Source: Opitutaceae bacterium (GTDB taxonomy: Bacteria; Verrucomicrobiota; Verrucomicrobiia; Opitutales; Opitutaceae). From it: DNA of 37,790 bases. Position numbers and translations under genes: made by a program. The DNA lies in the NCBI GenBank assembly GCA_016795545.1, contig JAEUGX010000028.1:1-37790 (forward strand), given 5' to 3'. Positions 20,386-29,451 of the stretch are shown piece by piece; position 1 is the stretch's first letter, and every line of letters starts with the position of its first letter. The notes beneath the pieces were generated by a model, which saw only the letters and a program-made list of their open reading frames with translations, searched no databases and was not told the origin of the DNA.

Positions 20386-22179
20386 ATGACTCTTCCGGAG
20401 CTCGTCCGTCGTTCGTTCCTCCGGCCGCTGCTGCTCCTGCTGCTCGGCCTGCGGCTCGCCGGACCGGCGGCGGCCCAGCCCGTCGATGCGCCGACCGTGC
20501 CGCTGGCCGAACTCCAGCCGGGCATGCCGGGCGAGGTCTGGACCGTCTTCAAGGGACGCGAGCCGGAGCCGTTCTCCGTCCAGGTGACCGGCATCCTGCG
20601 CAACGCCCTCGGCCCGGGCAAGAACATGATCCTCTGCGAGCTGACCGATCCGCGCGTGCAGGCCATGGGCGCCGTCGCCGGCATGAGCGGCAGCCCGCTC
20701 TACGTCGGGGGCCGGCTGGCCGGCGTGCTGGCCTACCAGATCCAGCGCTTCGAGACGGTGCGCTACGCGGGCTTCACGCCGATCGGCGACATGCTGGAGA
20801 TCAGCAGCCTGCCGCCCGGACGCGACAGCTTCGCCCCCTCGCCGCTGCCCGTGCGCGACGGCCGCGAGCCGCGCTCCGCCGCGGCCGCGCCCGCGTTCAG
20901 TCCCATCAGCCCCGCCTTCGCGTTGGGCGGGCTCGCGCCCGCGGTGGCCGGGGTCCTGCAGCCGCAGTTCAGCGCGCTCGGGCTCGACGTGACCGCCCTC
21001 GGCGGCAACGACGCCGCCGGCGCCGAGAGCCCCGCCGCCCCGGAGCCGGCGACGCTGCGCCCGGGCCAGGTCGTAGCGGTGGCGCTGGCGGTCGGCGACA
21101 TCAGCCTCGCCGGCACCGGCACCGTGTCGCACGTCGACGGCCGGCGGATCCTGGCCTTCGGGCATCCGATGCTGTCGCTCGGGGCGACCGAGCTCCCCAT
21201 GGCGTCGGCGGAGGTGGTGACCATCCTGCCCAGCCAGTACAACTCCATCAAGGTCAGCAACGCGGGCGGCATCATCGGCACCTTCAGCCAGGACCGCCTC
21301 TCCGGCATCTACGGCGAACTGGGCCGCAAGCCCGCAATGGTGCCGGTCGAGGTCAATTTCCCGGGCCGCTTGAGCCGGAAATCGCTCCACTTCGACGTCG
21401 TGCGCCACGAGCAGGTCCTGCCGCTCGTCGCCGCCACCGGCCTGGCGCAGGCGGTCATGGGCTCGAACGAATCCGGCTTCGCCCGGGGCTTCCGCGTGAC
21501 CACCACGGTGGAGTTCCCGGGCTCGGCGCCCGTCGGCGTCAGCCAGATCTACCCCGGGCCGCAGGGCTTCAGCCAGGGGCTCGGCGACTTCGTGAAGAAT
21601 CTCTCCCTCTGGCTGTTCAATCCCTACGCCCGCGTCTTTCCCGAGCGAATCCGGTTCGACCTCGAGGACATGCCGGAAACCCCGCAGGGTGTCGTCGAGC
21701 TCATGCAGGTCTCCCGGGCCTCCGCGGCCCCCGGCGAACGGGTCGACGTCACCGTCGGCTGGCGCGGCTTCCAGCGCGAATCCGAGACCGAGACCCGCAC
21801 CGTCGCCATCCCCGCCGAGTGGGCGGGCCGCGAGCTCGAGGTGCTGCTGACCACCGGCCCCGAACTCGACGAGCTGACCGGGCGCTCCCGCACCGTGCAG
21901 GTCGCCCAGCTCCGGAGTTTCGAGGAGTATATTTCCGTCCTCCGCGAATTCCGCCGCTCCGACGGCCTCTACCTCGCCGTCGTCGAGAAGGCGCGGCTGC
22001 TCACCGACCAGCGCGCCACCACCCAGGACATGCCGGGCTCCCTCGAGCGCATCGCCCGCAGCGCCGACGAGATGCGCTTCCAGCGCCGCGACGCGATCAA
22101 GCCGCTCTGGGAGCAGCACCTGCTGCCCGGGCGGCTGTTCAACGTCGTGGTGCGCAAGCCGCTCGCGGTGTCCGACTAG
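20386..22179 (+). CDS. SpoIVB peptidase S55-type domain protein, exported
   Basis: A 597-residue protein with an N-terminal signal (basic RRSFLR, then a Leu-rich core, cleavage near AAA at 28-30). The first conserved block, GAVAGMSGSPLYVGGRLAGVLAY (S101, S103), matches the serine motif of the S55 family. The second block, RRILAFGHPMLSLG with H260, carries the likely histidine, followed by IIGTFSQDRLSGIYGELG. In SpoIVB itself the histidine comes before the serine, so the order here is reversed. The C-terminal part (about 440-597) looks beta-rich. Proteolysis is unproven; a scaffold role is possible. The secreted propeller gene follows after 31 bases. Confidence 0.78.
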   Translation: MTLPELVRRSFLRPLLLLLLGLRLAGPAAAQPVDAPTVPLAELQPGMPGEVWTVFKGREPEPFSVQVTGILRNALGPGKNMILCELTDPRVQAMGAVAGMSGSPLYVGGRLAGVLAYQIQRFETVRYAGFTPIGDMLEISSLPPGRDSFAPSPLPVRDGREPRSAAAAPAFSPISPAFALGGLAPAVAGVLQPQFSALGLDVTALGGNDAAGAESPAAPEPATLRPGQVVAVALAVGDISLAGTGTVSHVDGRRILAFGHPMLSLGATELPMASAEVVTILPSQYNSIKVSNAGGIIGTFSQDRLSGIYGELGRKPAMVPVEVNFPGRLSRKSLHFDVVRHEQVLPLVAATGLAQAVMGSNESGFARGFRVTTTVEFPGSAPVGVSQIYPGPQGFSQGLGDFVKNLSLWLFNPYARVFPERIRFDLEDMPETPQGVVELMQVSRASAAPGERVDVTVGWRGFQRESETETRTVAIPAEWAGRELEVLLTTGPELDELTGRSRTVQVAQLRSFEEYISVLREFRRSDGLYLAVVEKARLLTDQRATTQDMPGSLERIARSADEMRFQRRDAIKPLWEQHLLPGRLFNVVVRKPLAVSD

Positions 22180-22210
22180 CGTGCGCCCTTCCCCGCTCCG
22201 CCCCCGCTTC

Positions 22211-24451
22211 ATGTCCCGTCCCCTCCGCCTCACCTGCCTGACCCTCGCGCTGCTCGGCCTCGCGCCGGCGCTGCCCGCGGATCCGGCCACCAAAACGCTG
22301 GACATCGATTTCGGCCGCGATGTCGCCAGCCGCGACCTCCAGGGGCTGGCCACGCGGTCGGACGGGCGGATCCTGCCCGGTCCCGTCTTCACCGACTTCG
22401 ACGGGCCCCGGCTGGGCGAGATCCTCTGGATGCTGCGGCCCGCCGGTCCCGGCCGCTTCGTCGTGGGCACGGGCCCGGACGGCAAGGTGCTGGAGGTGAC
22501 CCTGCCCGCCGCCGGCGATTCCTATCAGGTACGCCCGCTCGCCGCCGTCGGCGAGACGCACGCCATGTCCGTGCTGCCGCTGCCCGACGGCCGCCTGCTC
22601 GTGGGCACTTCGCCTGCGGCCGCCCTCTACCTGTTCCACGACGGGCGGACGGTCGCCCGCGTGGCCCTGCCGGCGGACTCCGTCTTCGACCTCGTCGCCC
22701 TGCCCGACGGCGCGGTCCTGGCCGCGACCGGCAATCCGGGCCGCCTCTACCGCATCGACCTCGGCCCGTTCGCCCGCGCCGGGGTGTCGGACGCCAAGGC
22801 CGCCGATCCGGCCGCGCTGCCGGGCGCGGGCGTGACCGTCTTCGGCGAGATCCGGGACCGCAACGTCCGCCGCCTGGCGGTGCTCGCCGACGGACGCGTC
22901 GTCGCCGGCTCCTCGCCCCGCGGCAATGTCTACGCCTTCCCCGCCGCCGGCGGCGCGCCGGTGATCCTGCAGGAGAACCGCGACGCCGAGGTGGTCGACC
23001 TGCTGCCGGCCGACGACGGCGGCTTCTACGCGGGCCTGGTGTTCACCACCGCCGACACGCCGCGCATCGTGCGGCCGCCGGACGGCAAGGAGGACAACAA
23101 GGACAAGGAACGCATCGAGCCGCGCCCGGCGTTCGTCGGCCGCTCCAGCGTCGTCCGCTTTCCCGCCGACGGCCTGCCCGAAACCGTCGTGGGCAAGGCC
23201 GGCGTCGCCCTCTACCGGGTGGCGCGGCACAACGGCTGGCTGCTGCTGACCGCCGGCGAACAGGGCGACGCCTTCGCCTACGACCCGCTGGCCCGGCGCA
23301 ACGTGACCTTCGCCGGCAGCGCGTCGGCGCAGCTGAACGACCTGGCCACGCTCGGCGAGGGCCGCTACCTGCTGCTGCGCAACAACGCGCCGGGCCTCGC
23401 CGTGCTCACGTTCGCCTCCGCCCGGAAGCGCGCGCTGGAGACCAAGCGGCTCGACCTGGGGCAGCCGGCCGAGCTGGGCGCGCTCCGCTTTCCCCGCCTG
23501 CAGGGCCTCGCCGCCTCCGCCCTCAAGGTCGAGGCGCGGGTCAACCTCGGCAGCGACGAGATCGAGGGCTGGACGCCGTGGACCGAGCTGATCCGGCGCG
23601 ACGACGCCTACTTCGCCGCGGGCCTGCGCGGCCGCTACGTGCGCCTGCGGCTGACCATCGCCTCGGACGCCCGCGACTTCCAGATCGACAAGGCCACGCT
23701 CCACAGCCTGCCGCAGAACCGGCGCCCCGCCCTGGCCGATTTCCGGCTCTTCCCGCCGGGCCTCGGCCTGATCCCCGCGCCCGAACCGGCGGCGCCCGCG
23801 ACCAGCACCCTTGGCCAGTTGCTCTTTCCCAATCCGCGCGACGCGAAGGACGACTCCGGCGAGAAACGCCGCAGCGCCTTCCTGGCCAGCCAGGTCGTGC
23901 CGCAGCCGGGCACGCAGCTGGTGTACTGGAGCGTCACCGACCCCGACGGCGACAACCTCGCCTACACCTTCTCCATCAAACCGGCGGCCGGCGCGGACTG
24001 GACCGACCTGGCCGTCAACCTGGCCGATAATTTCCTCCAATTCGAGGTGGGCGGGCTCGCGGAAGGCTACTACCACACGCGCCTCGCCGTCACCGAACAG
24101 GCCCCGCGCCCCGCCGCCGCCCGGCTCGGGTACGTCTTCGAGACCGACACCCTGCTGGTCGACCGCTCGCCGCCCACGATCAACGTCGCCCGGCACGAAC
24201 GGCGCGGCGGACTCCTGCTGGTCACCGTCGCCGGACGCGACACCCTCTCGCTGCTCGCCGGCGCCGATTTCGTCCTGAACACGGGCCGCCGCGCCAGCGT
24301 CACGCAGCCGGCCGACGGCATCCTCGACGGACGCGAGGAGACCTTCGGGTTCGAGATCCCCGAGGCGGCCGCCGCGGGCGCCTCGTCGGTGGAGATCATC
24401 CTCTACGACCAGGCGGGCAACGCCGCCTCCACCCGCCTCGACCTGAAGTGA
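22211..24451 (+). CDS. Secreted beta-propeller protein with Fn3-like C-terminus, unknown
   Basis: A 746-residue exported protein. The ATG at 22211 is preferred because it places a clean signal peptide at residues 1-22 (MSRPLRLTCLTLALLGLAPA); a GTG at 22181 in the same frame would add ten residues. Residues about 50-420 contain repeating strand-turn units such as LPDGRLLVGTS, LPDGAVLAATGNPGRLYRID and LADGRVVAGSSPRGNVYAF, typical of seven-bladed propellers. The C-terminal third has WSVTDPDGDNLAYTF and SPPTINV, reminiscent of fibronectin-type or cell-adhesion modules. It is probably co-transcribed with the S55-type gene. No catalytic motif was seen. Confidence 0.78.
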   Translation: MSRPLRLTCLTLALLGLAPALPADPATKTLDIDFGRDVASRDLQGLATRSDGRILPGPVFTDFDGPRLGEILWMLRPAGPGRFVVGTGPDGKVLEVTLPAAGDSYQVRPLAAVGETHAMSVLPLPDGRLLVGTSPAAALYLFHDGRTVARVALPADSVFDLVALPDGAVLAATGNPGRLYRIDLGPFARAGVSDAKAADPAALPGAGVTVFGEIRDRNVRRLAVLADGRVVAGSSPRGNVYAFPAAGGAPVILQENRDAEVVDLLPADDGGFYAGLVFTTADTPRIVRPPDGKEDNKDKERIEPRPAFVGRSSVVRFPADGLPETVVGKAGVALYRVARHNGWLLLTAGEQGDAFAYDPLARRNVTFAGSASAQLNDLATLGEGRYLLLRNNAPGLAVLTFASARKRALETKRLDLGQPAELGALRFPRLQGLAASALKVEARVNLGSDEIEGWTPWTELIRRDDAYFAAGLRGRYVRLRLTIASDARDFQIDKATLHSLPQNRRPALADFRLFPPGLGLIPAPEPAAPATSTLGQLLFPNPRDAKDDSGEKRRSAFLASQVVPQPGTQLVYWSVTDPDGDNLAYTFSIKPAAGADWTDLAVNLADNFLQFEVGGLAEGYYHTRLAVTEQAPRPAAARLGYVFETDTLLVDRSPPTINVARHERRGGLLLVTVAGRDTLSLLAGADFVLNTGRRASVTQPADGILDGREETFGFEIPEAAAAGASSVEIILYDQAGNAASTRLDLK

Positions 24452-24550
24452 TTCCGCGCGGCCCCGTGCCCCCGCCAATCGTGGCCGCAGGCCGCGCGTC
24501 CTGCCGGCCTTCGCCCTGGCACTCTTCCGGCTTCCTTCGCCAGCCTCCGC

Positions 24551-25486
24551 TCAGGCCCGCGGGTGGGCCCGGGCGTAGATTTCCTTCAGCCGCGCGACGC
24601 TGGTGTGGGTGTACACCTGCGTGGTGGTGAGGCTGGCGTGGCCGAGCAGCTCCTGCACCGTGCGCAGGTCGGCCCCGGCATTCAGCAGGTGGGTCGCGTA
24701 GGAATGGCGCAGCTTGTGCGGCGAGAGGTCCGTCGGCAGGTCGGCCAGGGCCAGGTAGCGTTTCACGAGCCGCTGCACCTCGCGCACCGGCATGCGGCGC
24801 CGGGCGGCGGTCACCACCACCGGGTCGGCCGGACCGCGGGCGGCCGCAAACTCGTCGCGGAAGCGCCGCACCGCCTCCATCGCGACGCGCCCCAGCGGGC
24901 ACACGCGCTCCTTGCGTCCCTTGCCCAGCACCCGGGCCGAGCCGGCGGCGAAATCGATGGCGCCGTAGTCGAGCGCCACCAGCTCGCTCACGCGCAGGCC
25001 GCCCCCGTAGAGCAGCTCGAGCACCACGCGGTCGCGGCTGGCCGTGGCGTCGTCCAGCGTCCCGTTCTCGAGCAGCCGCCGCGGGCCGGCCAGCAGCTTC
25101 TCCGCCTGCGGCTCGGTAAGGAACTTCGGCAGGCTCCGCGGCAGCTTCGGCAGCGCCAGGCCGGCGAACGGGCTGCGCGGCAGCCTGCCGCCGCGGATCC
25201 AGAAGCGGTAGAAGGTCCGCAGCCCCGACACCTGCGCGTGCAGGGTGCGCCGTCCGCACCGGCGCTGCATCTCGATCAGGTAGTCGCGTGCCTCCCGCGG
25301 GCCGGCGGCCGCAAACCCGTCCCGACCGGCCTGCCGCAGCCAGCGATGAAAATCGCCGACGGCCTGGCGGTAGTTCCGCACCGTGTACGGCGAATAGCGC
25401 CGCTCCTTGGCCAGGAAGTCGAGGAAGGGCTCGACCCATTCGCTGGCCACGGCGGCCGGCAGTCCGGGATCGGAGGTCTTGCTCAT
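24551..25486 (-). CDS. xerC: Tyrosine recombinase XerC-like
   Basis: A 311-residue site-specific recombinase. The N-terminal SAM-like core-binding domain (about 15-105) includes YSPYTVRNYRQAVGDFHRWL. The catalytic set is complete: R165 (GGGLRVSEL), K189 (LGKGRKER), H257 and R260 (HKLRHSYATHLL), H283 (LLGHASL) and Y292 (VYTHTS). The length and the single-copy housekeeping surroundings fit chromosome-dimer resolution at a dif site rather than an integrase; no dif or att sequence was identified here. mazG lies downstream on the same strand orientation but upstream in transcription, 34 bases away. Confidence 0.93.
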   Translation of the reverse strand: MSKTSDPGLPAAVASEWVEPFLDFLAKERRYSPYTVRNYRQAVGDFHRWLRQAGRDGFAAAGPREARDYLIEMQRRCGRRTLHAQVSGLRTFYRFWIRGGRLPRSPFAGLALPKLPRSLPKFLTEPQAEKLLAGPRRLLENGTLDDATASRDRVVLELLYGGGLRVSELVALDYGAIDFAAGSARVLGKGRKERVCPLGRVAMEAVRRFRDEFAAARGPADPVVVTAARRRMPVREVQRLVKRYLALADLPTDLSPHKLRHSYATHLLNAGADLRTVQELLGHASLTTTQVYTHTSVARLKEIYARAHPRA

Positions 25487-25520
25487 GCGGGCACGGCGGG
25501 GTGATGCGCCGGGGACGGCG

Positions 25521-26201
25521 TCACGCTCCGCCCGGGGCGGGCGCGGCGACGCGGGCCTCCACCGCCCGCTTGATCCGGTCCGTTTCCTGGCGCAGCACCG
25601 ACTCGGGGTCGATGCCGCGCTCCTGGCAGGCCGTGACCAGGGCGTAAAGCCGGCGCCCGGCCGCGGCGGCGTCCAGCCCGTCGGCCTGGGCCGTCACCTG
25701 CGCGCGGTCGACCAGCCCGTCGACCGGCAACCGGTCCTTGGCGATGCGCCGCGCCACCGCCTCCGCGTACATCAGCGCCGGCAGCCGCGGGGGCAGCGGC
25801 TTGAAGACGGTCGCCTCGGTCCTGCCGGCGGCGGCCTTCTCCCGCGCCTTCACCTGCTCCCAGACCTCGATGACCTGGGCCGAGGTGTCCACGCGGGCCG
25901 ACCCGAACACGTGCGGGTGCCGCCGGACCAGCTTGGCGTTGATCTCGCGCGCCACGTCGTCGAAGGTGAAATCCCCCCGCTCCGCCGCCAGCTGGGCGTG
26001 GAAGACGACCTGGATCAGCACGTCGCCCAGCTCCTCGCGCAGGTGCGGGATGTCGTTCCGATCGATCGTGTCGAGCAGCTCGCTGCACTCGTCCACGAGG
26101 CAGCGGGCCAGCGTCTGGTGGGTCTGCTCGCGGTCCCACGGGCAGCCGTCCGGGGCGCGCAGGCGGGCCATGGTCTGGCGGAGTTCGTCGATGGCGGTCA
26201 T
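25521..26201 (-). CDS. mazG: Nucleoside triphosphate pyrophosphohydrolase MazG
   Basis: A 226-residue MazG. The start at 26201 places the conserved block DGCPWDREQTHQTL at residues 18-31. The metal-binding pattern is E38-x-x-E41 (VDECSELLD) with E57-x-x-D60 (REELGDVLIQVVFHAQLA). A second, weaker half (about 130-226) matches the C-terminal MazG region found in the 250-270-residue forms, so this one is a little short. It removes aberrant NTPs and dNTPs. It is transcribed toward xerC and divergent from trpC with a 76-85-base gap. Confidence 0.93.
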   Translation of the reverse strand: MTAIDELRQTMARLRAPDGCPWDREQTHQTLARCLVDECSELLDTIDRNDIPHLREELGDVLIQVVFHAQLAAERGDFTFDDVAREINAKLVRRHPHVFGSARVDTSAQVIEVWEQVKAREKAAAGRTEATVFKPLPPRLPALMYAEAVARRIAKDRLPVDGLVDRAQVTAQADGLDAAAAGRRLYALVTACQERGIDPESVLRQETDRIKRAVEARVAAPAPGGA

Positions 26202-26286
26202 GAAGGGGGAATGCCGCAGGAAGGCATAAATTTGGCAAAAGATAAAGCCTTGCGCCCCGGGTGCGTCTTGGCGGCTAATGGGGGCG

Positions 26287-27084
26287 ATGGACAAACTGAC
26301 CGAAATCATGGCCCACAAGCGGCAGGAGATCGCGCCGCTGGTGCGGCCGGTGCTGGCCGCCGAGCTCGCGGCCGTGAACCGCCGGCTGCCGCGGCCCCCT
26401 TCCTTCCAGGCCGCCCTGCGCCGGAGCGACGGCCGGCTCGCTGTCATCGCCGAGATCAAGCGCCGCTCGCCTTCCGCCGGCGCCATCCGCGAGCACGCCT
26501 CCGCCCTCGACCAGGCCCGCCGCTACCGCGCCGCCGGCGCCGCGGCGCTGTCCATCCTGACCGACACCCGGTTTTTCGGCGGACACCTGGCCGACCTCGT
26601 GGAGGTGACCGCCGAGTTTGCCCGCACGCCCCCCGCCGTCCCCTGCCTGCGCAAGGACTTCATGGTGCACCCGGTCCAGGTCCTGCAGGCCCGCGAGGCC
26701 GGCGCCAGCGCCATCCTGATCATCGTGCGGGCCCTGGACGACGGCGAGATCCGGGCGCTGCACGACACCGCGCAGGCCCTGGGGTTGGACGCGTTGTTCG
26801 AGATCCATCACGAGGAAGAGCTCCGGCGGGCCCTGGCCCACGGCGCGCGCATCATCGGCGTCAACAACCGCGACCTTGCCGTCTTCAAGACGGACCTCGG
26901 GCTCTCCGAGCGCCTCATCCCCCAGTTTCCCCGCGAGGTCATCGCCGTCAGCGAGAGCGGCATCGCCACCGCCGCCGACGCCGCCCGGGCGAGGGCCGCC
27001 GGCGCCCACGCGGTGCTGGTGGGCGAATCCCTGATGCGGGCCGAACAGCCGGCCGAGCTCATCGCCGCCTTCGGGCGCGCGTGA
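26287..27084 (+). CDS. trpC: Indole-3-glycerol-phosphate synthase
   Basis: A 265-residue TIM barrel that closes the indole ring in tryptophan synthesis. Key residues are present: E56 and K58 (IAEIKRRSPS), K123 (LRKDFMV), E172 (LFEIHHEEE), N194 (GVNNRDL) and S222/S224 (SESGI). The start at 26287 (MDKLTEIMAHK) gives the usual N-terminus; an ATG at 26278 in frame adds three residues and is possible. Other trp genes are absent from the window, so trpC is separated from a trp operon here. rsmA follows 46 bases later. Confidence 0.96.
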   Translation: MDKLTEIMAHKRQEIAPLVRPVLAAELAAVNRRLPRPPSFQAALRRSDGRLAVIAEIKRRSPSAGAIREHASALDQARRYRAAGAAALSILTDTRFFGGHLADLVEVTAEFARTPPAVPCLRKDFMVHPVQVLQAREAGASAILIIVRALDDGEIRALHDTAQALGLDALFEIHHEEELRRALAHGARIIGVNNRDLAVFKTDLGLSERLIPQFPREVIAVSESGIATAADAARARAAGAHAVLVGESLMRAEQPAELIAAFGRA

Positions 27085-27130
27085 CGGCCCGCCCGGCCGC
27101 CGTGTCGACGCCCGGACGCCCGCCCCCCTG

Positions 27131-27964
27131 ATGCCGCTTTCCCCCACCGCCACGCGCGACCTGCTCGCCCGCCTCGGCCACGAGCCCCGGCGATTCCTCG
27201 GCCAGAATTTCCTGGTCGACGGCAACATCGTCCGGAAATCGCTCGAGCTCGCGGACGTCCGCGCCGGCGACACCGTCGTCGAGATCGGCCCCGGGCTGGG
27301 CACGCTGACCGCCGCGCTGCTGGACGCCGGCGCCGAGGTCTGGGCCGTCGAGAAGGACCGCACGCTCCACGCCCATCTCGCCGCCGCGCTGGTCCCGGGA
27401 CAGCCGCGGCTGCACCTGCTCGAGGGCGACGCGATGGAGCATCCGCTCGCCGGCCTGCCGGCCGGCGGGGGCCCCGCCCCGCGGTCCTTCAAGATCGTGG
27501 CCAACCTGCCCTACGCCATCGCGACCCCGTGGCTCGACGCCGTGCTCTCGGGGCCGCTGCCGGAACGCATGGTCCTGATGCTGCAGCAGGAGGCCGCCCA
27601 GCGCTACGCGGCCGAGCCCGGCACGAAGTCCTTCGGCGCGATCTCCATTTTCCTGCAGGCGGCCTTTGCCGTGGCGCCCGGACACCGGGTCGACGCCTCG
27701 TGCTTTCTCCCGCGCCCGGACGTCGAGTCCTACCTGCTGCACCTGCAGCGCCGCCCCGCCCCGCACGTGTTCGCCCCGGAGGTCAAGGCGGTGATCCGCG
27801 CGTGCTTCCAGCAGCGGCGGAAGCAGATCGGCGGCCTGCTGCGCGGCCGGCTGGGTCCGGAAGCCGCCGCCGCCTGGCTGGCAGCCCTCAAGGCCGCCGG
27901 ACTCGGGCCGCAGGCGCGGCCCGAGCAGATCCCCGTCGCACTCTGGCAGCGCCTGGCCGCCTGA
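27131..27964 (+). CDS. rsmA: 16S rRNA dimethyladenosine transferase RsmA (KsgA)
   Basis: A 277-residue SAM-dependent enzyme that dimethylates two adjacent adenines near the 3' end of 16S rRNA. FLGQNFLVD lies at residues 22-30, the SAM loop EIGPGLGTLT at 51-60 and the catalytic NLPY at 125-128. The C-terminal helical domain contains FLPRPDVESYLL and CFQQRRKQIGGLLRG, both typical. Length is normal. A gene for an exported protein begins 110 bases later. Confidence 0.96.
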   Translation: MPLSPTATRDLLARLGHEPRRFLGQNFLVDGNIVRKSLELADVRAGDTVVEIGPGLGTLTAALLDAGAEVWAVEKDRTLHAHLAAALVPGQPRLHLLEGDAMEHPLAGLPAGGGPAPRSFKIVANLPYAIATPWLDAVLSGPLPERMVLMLQQEAAQRYAAEPGTKSFGAISIFLQAAFAVAPGHRVDASCFLPRPDVESYLLHLQRRPAPHVFAPEVKAVIRACFQQRRKQIGGLLRGRLGPEAAAAWLAALKAAGLGPQARPEQIPVALWQRLAA

Positions 27965-28074
27965 AGTCCGGGCCGCGGGGGAAACAAACCGTCCGACCGC
28001 CGGTCCGGACAAGGATGCCGCCCCCCGCTCGCCGACTTGAAAATCCGCGCCCGTCCGCTAGCTTCGCCGCGTCC

Positions 28075-28749
28075 ATGCCGCCGCGCCTGCCGCTCCTTCT
28101 CGTCCTCTGCACGCTCGCGGCAGCCCCCGCCCCCGCCCCGGCCCAGGACGCGGTCCTGGTCGGGCGGATGGACAACGGCACCTACCTCTCGCCGACCGGC
28201 GAGTTCAGGATCGCCGCTCCCGTGCTGCCCGAGCTGGGCGGCCGCATCACGGACACGGAGAACGTCGTCACTTTCAGCGACGACTTCGACACGCACATCA
28301 GCATCGCGTGCTTTCCGCAGGACGCGCTGCAGAAATGGGAGCTCGAGACCCGCGGCCTGCGCGATTACCTGCTCTATTTCTTCACGGACCTGGTGCTGGC
28401 GGATTTCCAGCGCCGCTTCCCCGGGTCGTCGATCGAAAGCGCCCGCTTTCTGCCGGAGCTGCTCGACGGCGCGCTGATCGCGTACGCGCTGCTGCCCGGC
28501 GGCTCGGTGTTCGAGGAGAAGAACCGCGTGCTCAACGGACCGCCGGAGAACCCGGTTACCGCGAAACGGGGCACGTTGGTCTTCGTGCGCCACGGCTACG
28601 TCTATGCCATCAGCACCGAGCTGGCCGAGCGCGCCACGCAGCGGCGGACCTACCAGCAGACCACCGAGGCGGAAAACGCCACGCTCGCCAACCGCCTGAC
28701 CGCGCTGGCCGGACGCCTGGTCTTCACCGGCGGCAAGCCGAAGCCTTGA
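28075..28749 (+). CDS. Exported protein of unknown function
   Basis: A 224-residue protein with a signal peptide (basic start, hydrophobic core 5-17, Ala/Pro-rich end and likely cleavage near APAQ at residues 21-24). The mature part is a compact alpha/beta sequence with HISIACFPQDALQKWELE and RGTLVFVRHGYVYAISTEL, resembling the small secreted proteins that resist stress or bind lipids, but no family was recognised. The start at 28075 is the only one that gives a signal peptide. There are no paired cysteines in the mature part and no lipobox. Confidence 0.75.
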   Translation: MPPRLPLLLVLCTLAAAPAPAPAQDAVLVGRMDNGTYLSPTGEFRIAAPVLPELGGRITDTENVVTFSDDFDTHISIACFPQDALQKWELETRGLRDYLLYFFTDLVLADFQRRFPGSSIESARFLPELLDGALIAYALLPGGSVFEEKNRVLNGPPENPVTAKRGTLVFVRHGYVYAISTELAERATQRRTYQQTTEAENATLANRLTALAGRLVFTGGKPKP

Positions 28750-28885
28750 GCCGGGTGCGGACGGTGAACCTGCCCTCGACCAGCGACCCGGTTCCTGGTC
28801 CTGCCGGGCCCGCGGCGGCAGGCCGGCCCCGCCCCATAAAAGCCTGGCGCCCGGGACGACCTTGCCCCTTTGTTTTGCCCCAGCC

Positions 28886-29362
28886 ATGTCCAAGCGCGAG
28901 CTCCTCGACCGCATCATCGCCCAGCTGACCGCCGAGGTGAAGGCCCTCACGACCGCCGCGCTGGCCACACACGCGGAGGCCACGGACGACGAGAACAAGG
29001 CCGAGGACAAGTACGACACCCGCAGCCTGGAGGCCTCCTACCTGGCGCACGGCCAATCCAAGGCGGCCGAGGAGGCCGCGCAGGCCGTGGCGCAGTTCCA
29101 GGCGCTGGGCGCGCGCGATTTCGCCGCCGGCGAACCCGTCAGCCTGGGCGCGCTCGTCACCCTCACCGGCCGCGGGCGGCCGGCCTATTTCGTGGGCCCG
29201 CGCGCCGGCGGCACCGAGGTCGAGGCCGACGGACGCCCGGTCCTCGTGATCACCCCCCAGTCGCCACTCGGGCGCCAGTTGGTCGGACGCCGGCAGGGAG
29301 AGGCGGTCCGGCTGGAGGTCAACGGCCGGCGCGAGGAGCTCCGCATCGAGTCGGTGCAGTGA
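28886..29362 (+). CDS. GreA/GreB-family transcription factor-like protein
   Basis: A 158-residue protein. The N-terminal half is a coiled coil with an acidic tip region (ATDDENKAEDKYDTR at about 33-47) corresponding to the Gre tip that enters the RNA polymerase secondary channel. The C-terminal half (about 85-158) matches the GreA/GreB FKBP-like domain, including TPQSPLGRQLVGRRQGEAV, close to the SPIGRAL..G..GD pattern. It likely rescues backtracked polymerase or competes for the same channel. The start at 28886 is chosen over 28862 because it begins the conserved helix. It is too divergent to name greA or greB. Confidence 0.8.
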   Translation: MSKRELLDRIIAQLTAEVKALTTAALATHAEATDDENKAEDKYDTRSLEASYLAHGQSKAAEEAAQAVAQFQALGARDFAAGEPVSLGALVTLTGRGRPAYFVGPRAGGTEVEADGRPVLVITPQSPLGRQLVGRRQGEAVRLEVNGRREELRIESVQ

Positions 29363-29451
29363 GGCGCCGGCGCGGATGCTCCGCACCTGCCGGGTTGCGC
29401 TTTTCCCCGGCTGTGCTTCTGTCTCCCCGACCCCAGCGGTCGCCACCCGCC

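Noticed and set aside
20374..22485. Long minus-strand frame across the S55-type gene
   Set aside because: Antisense shadow; the plus-strand product has a signal peptide and conserved S55 motifs, while the minus frame has none.
22139..24478. Long minus-strand frame across the secreted propeller gene
   Set aside because: Antisense shadow with repetitive composition; the plus frame has a signal peptide and propeller repeats.
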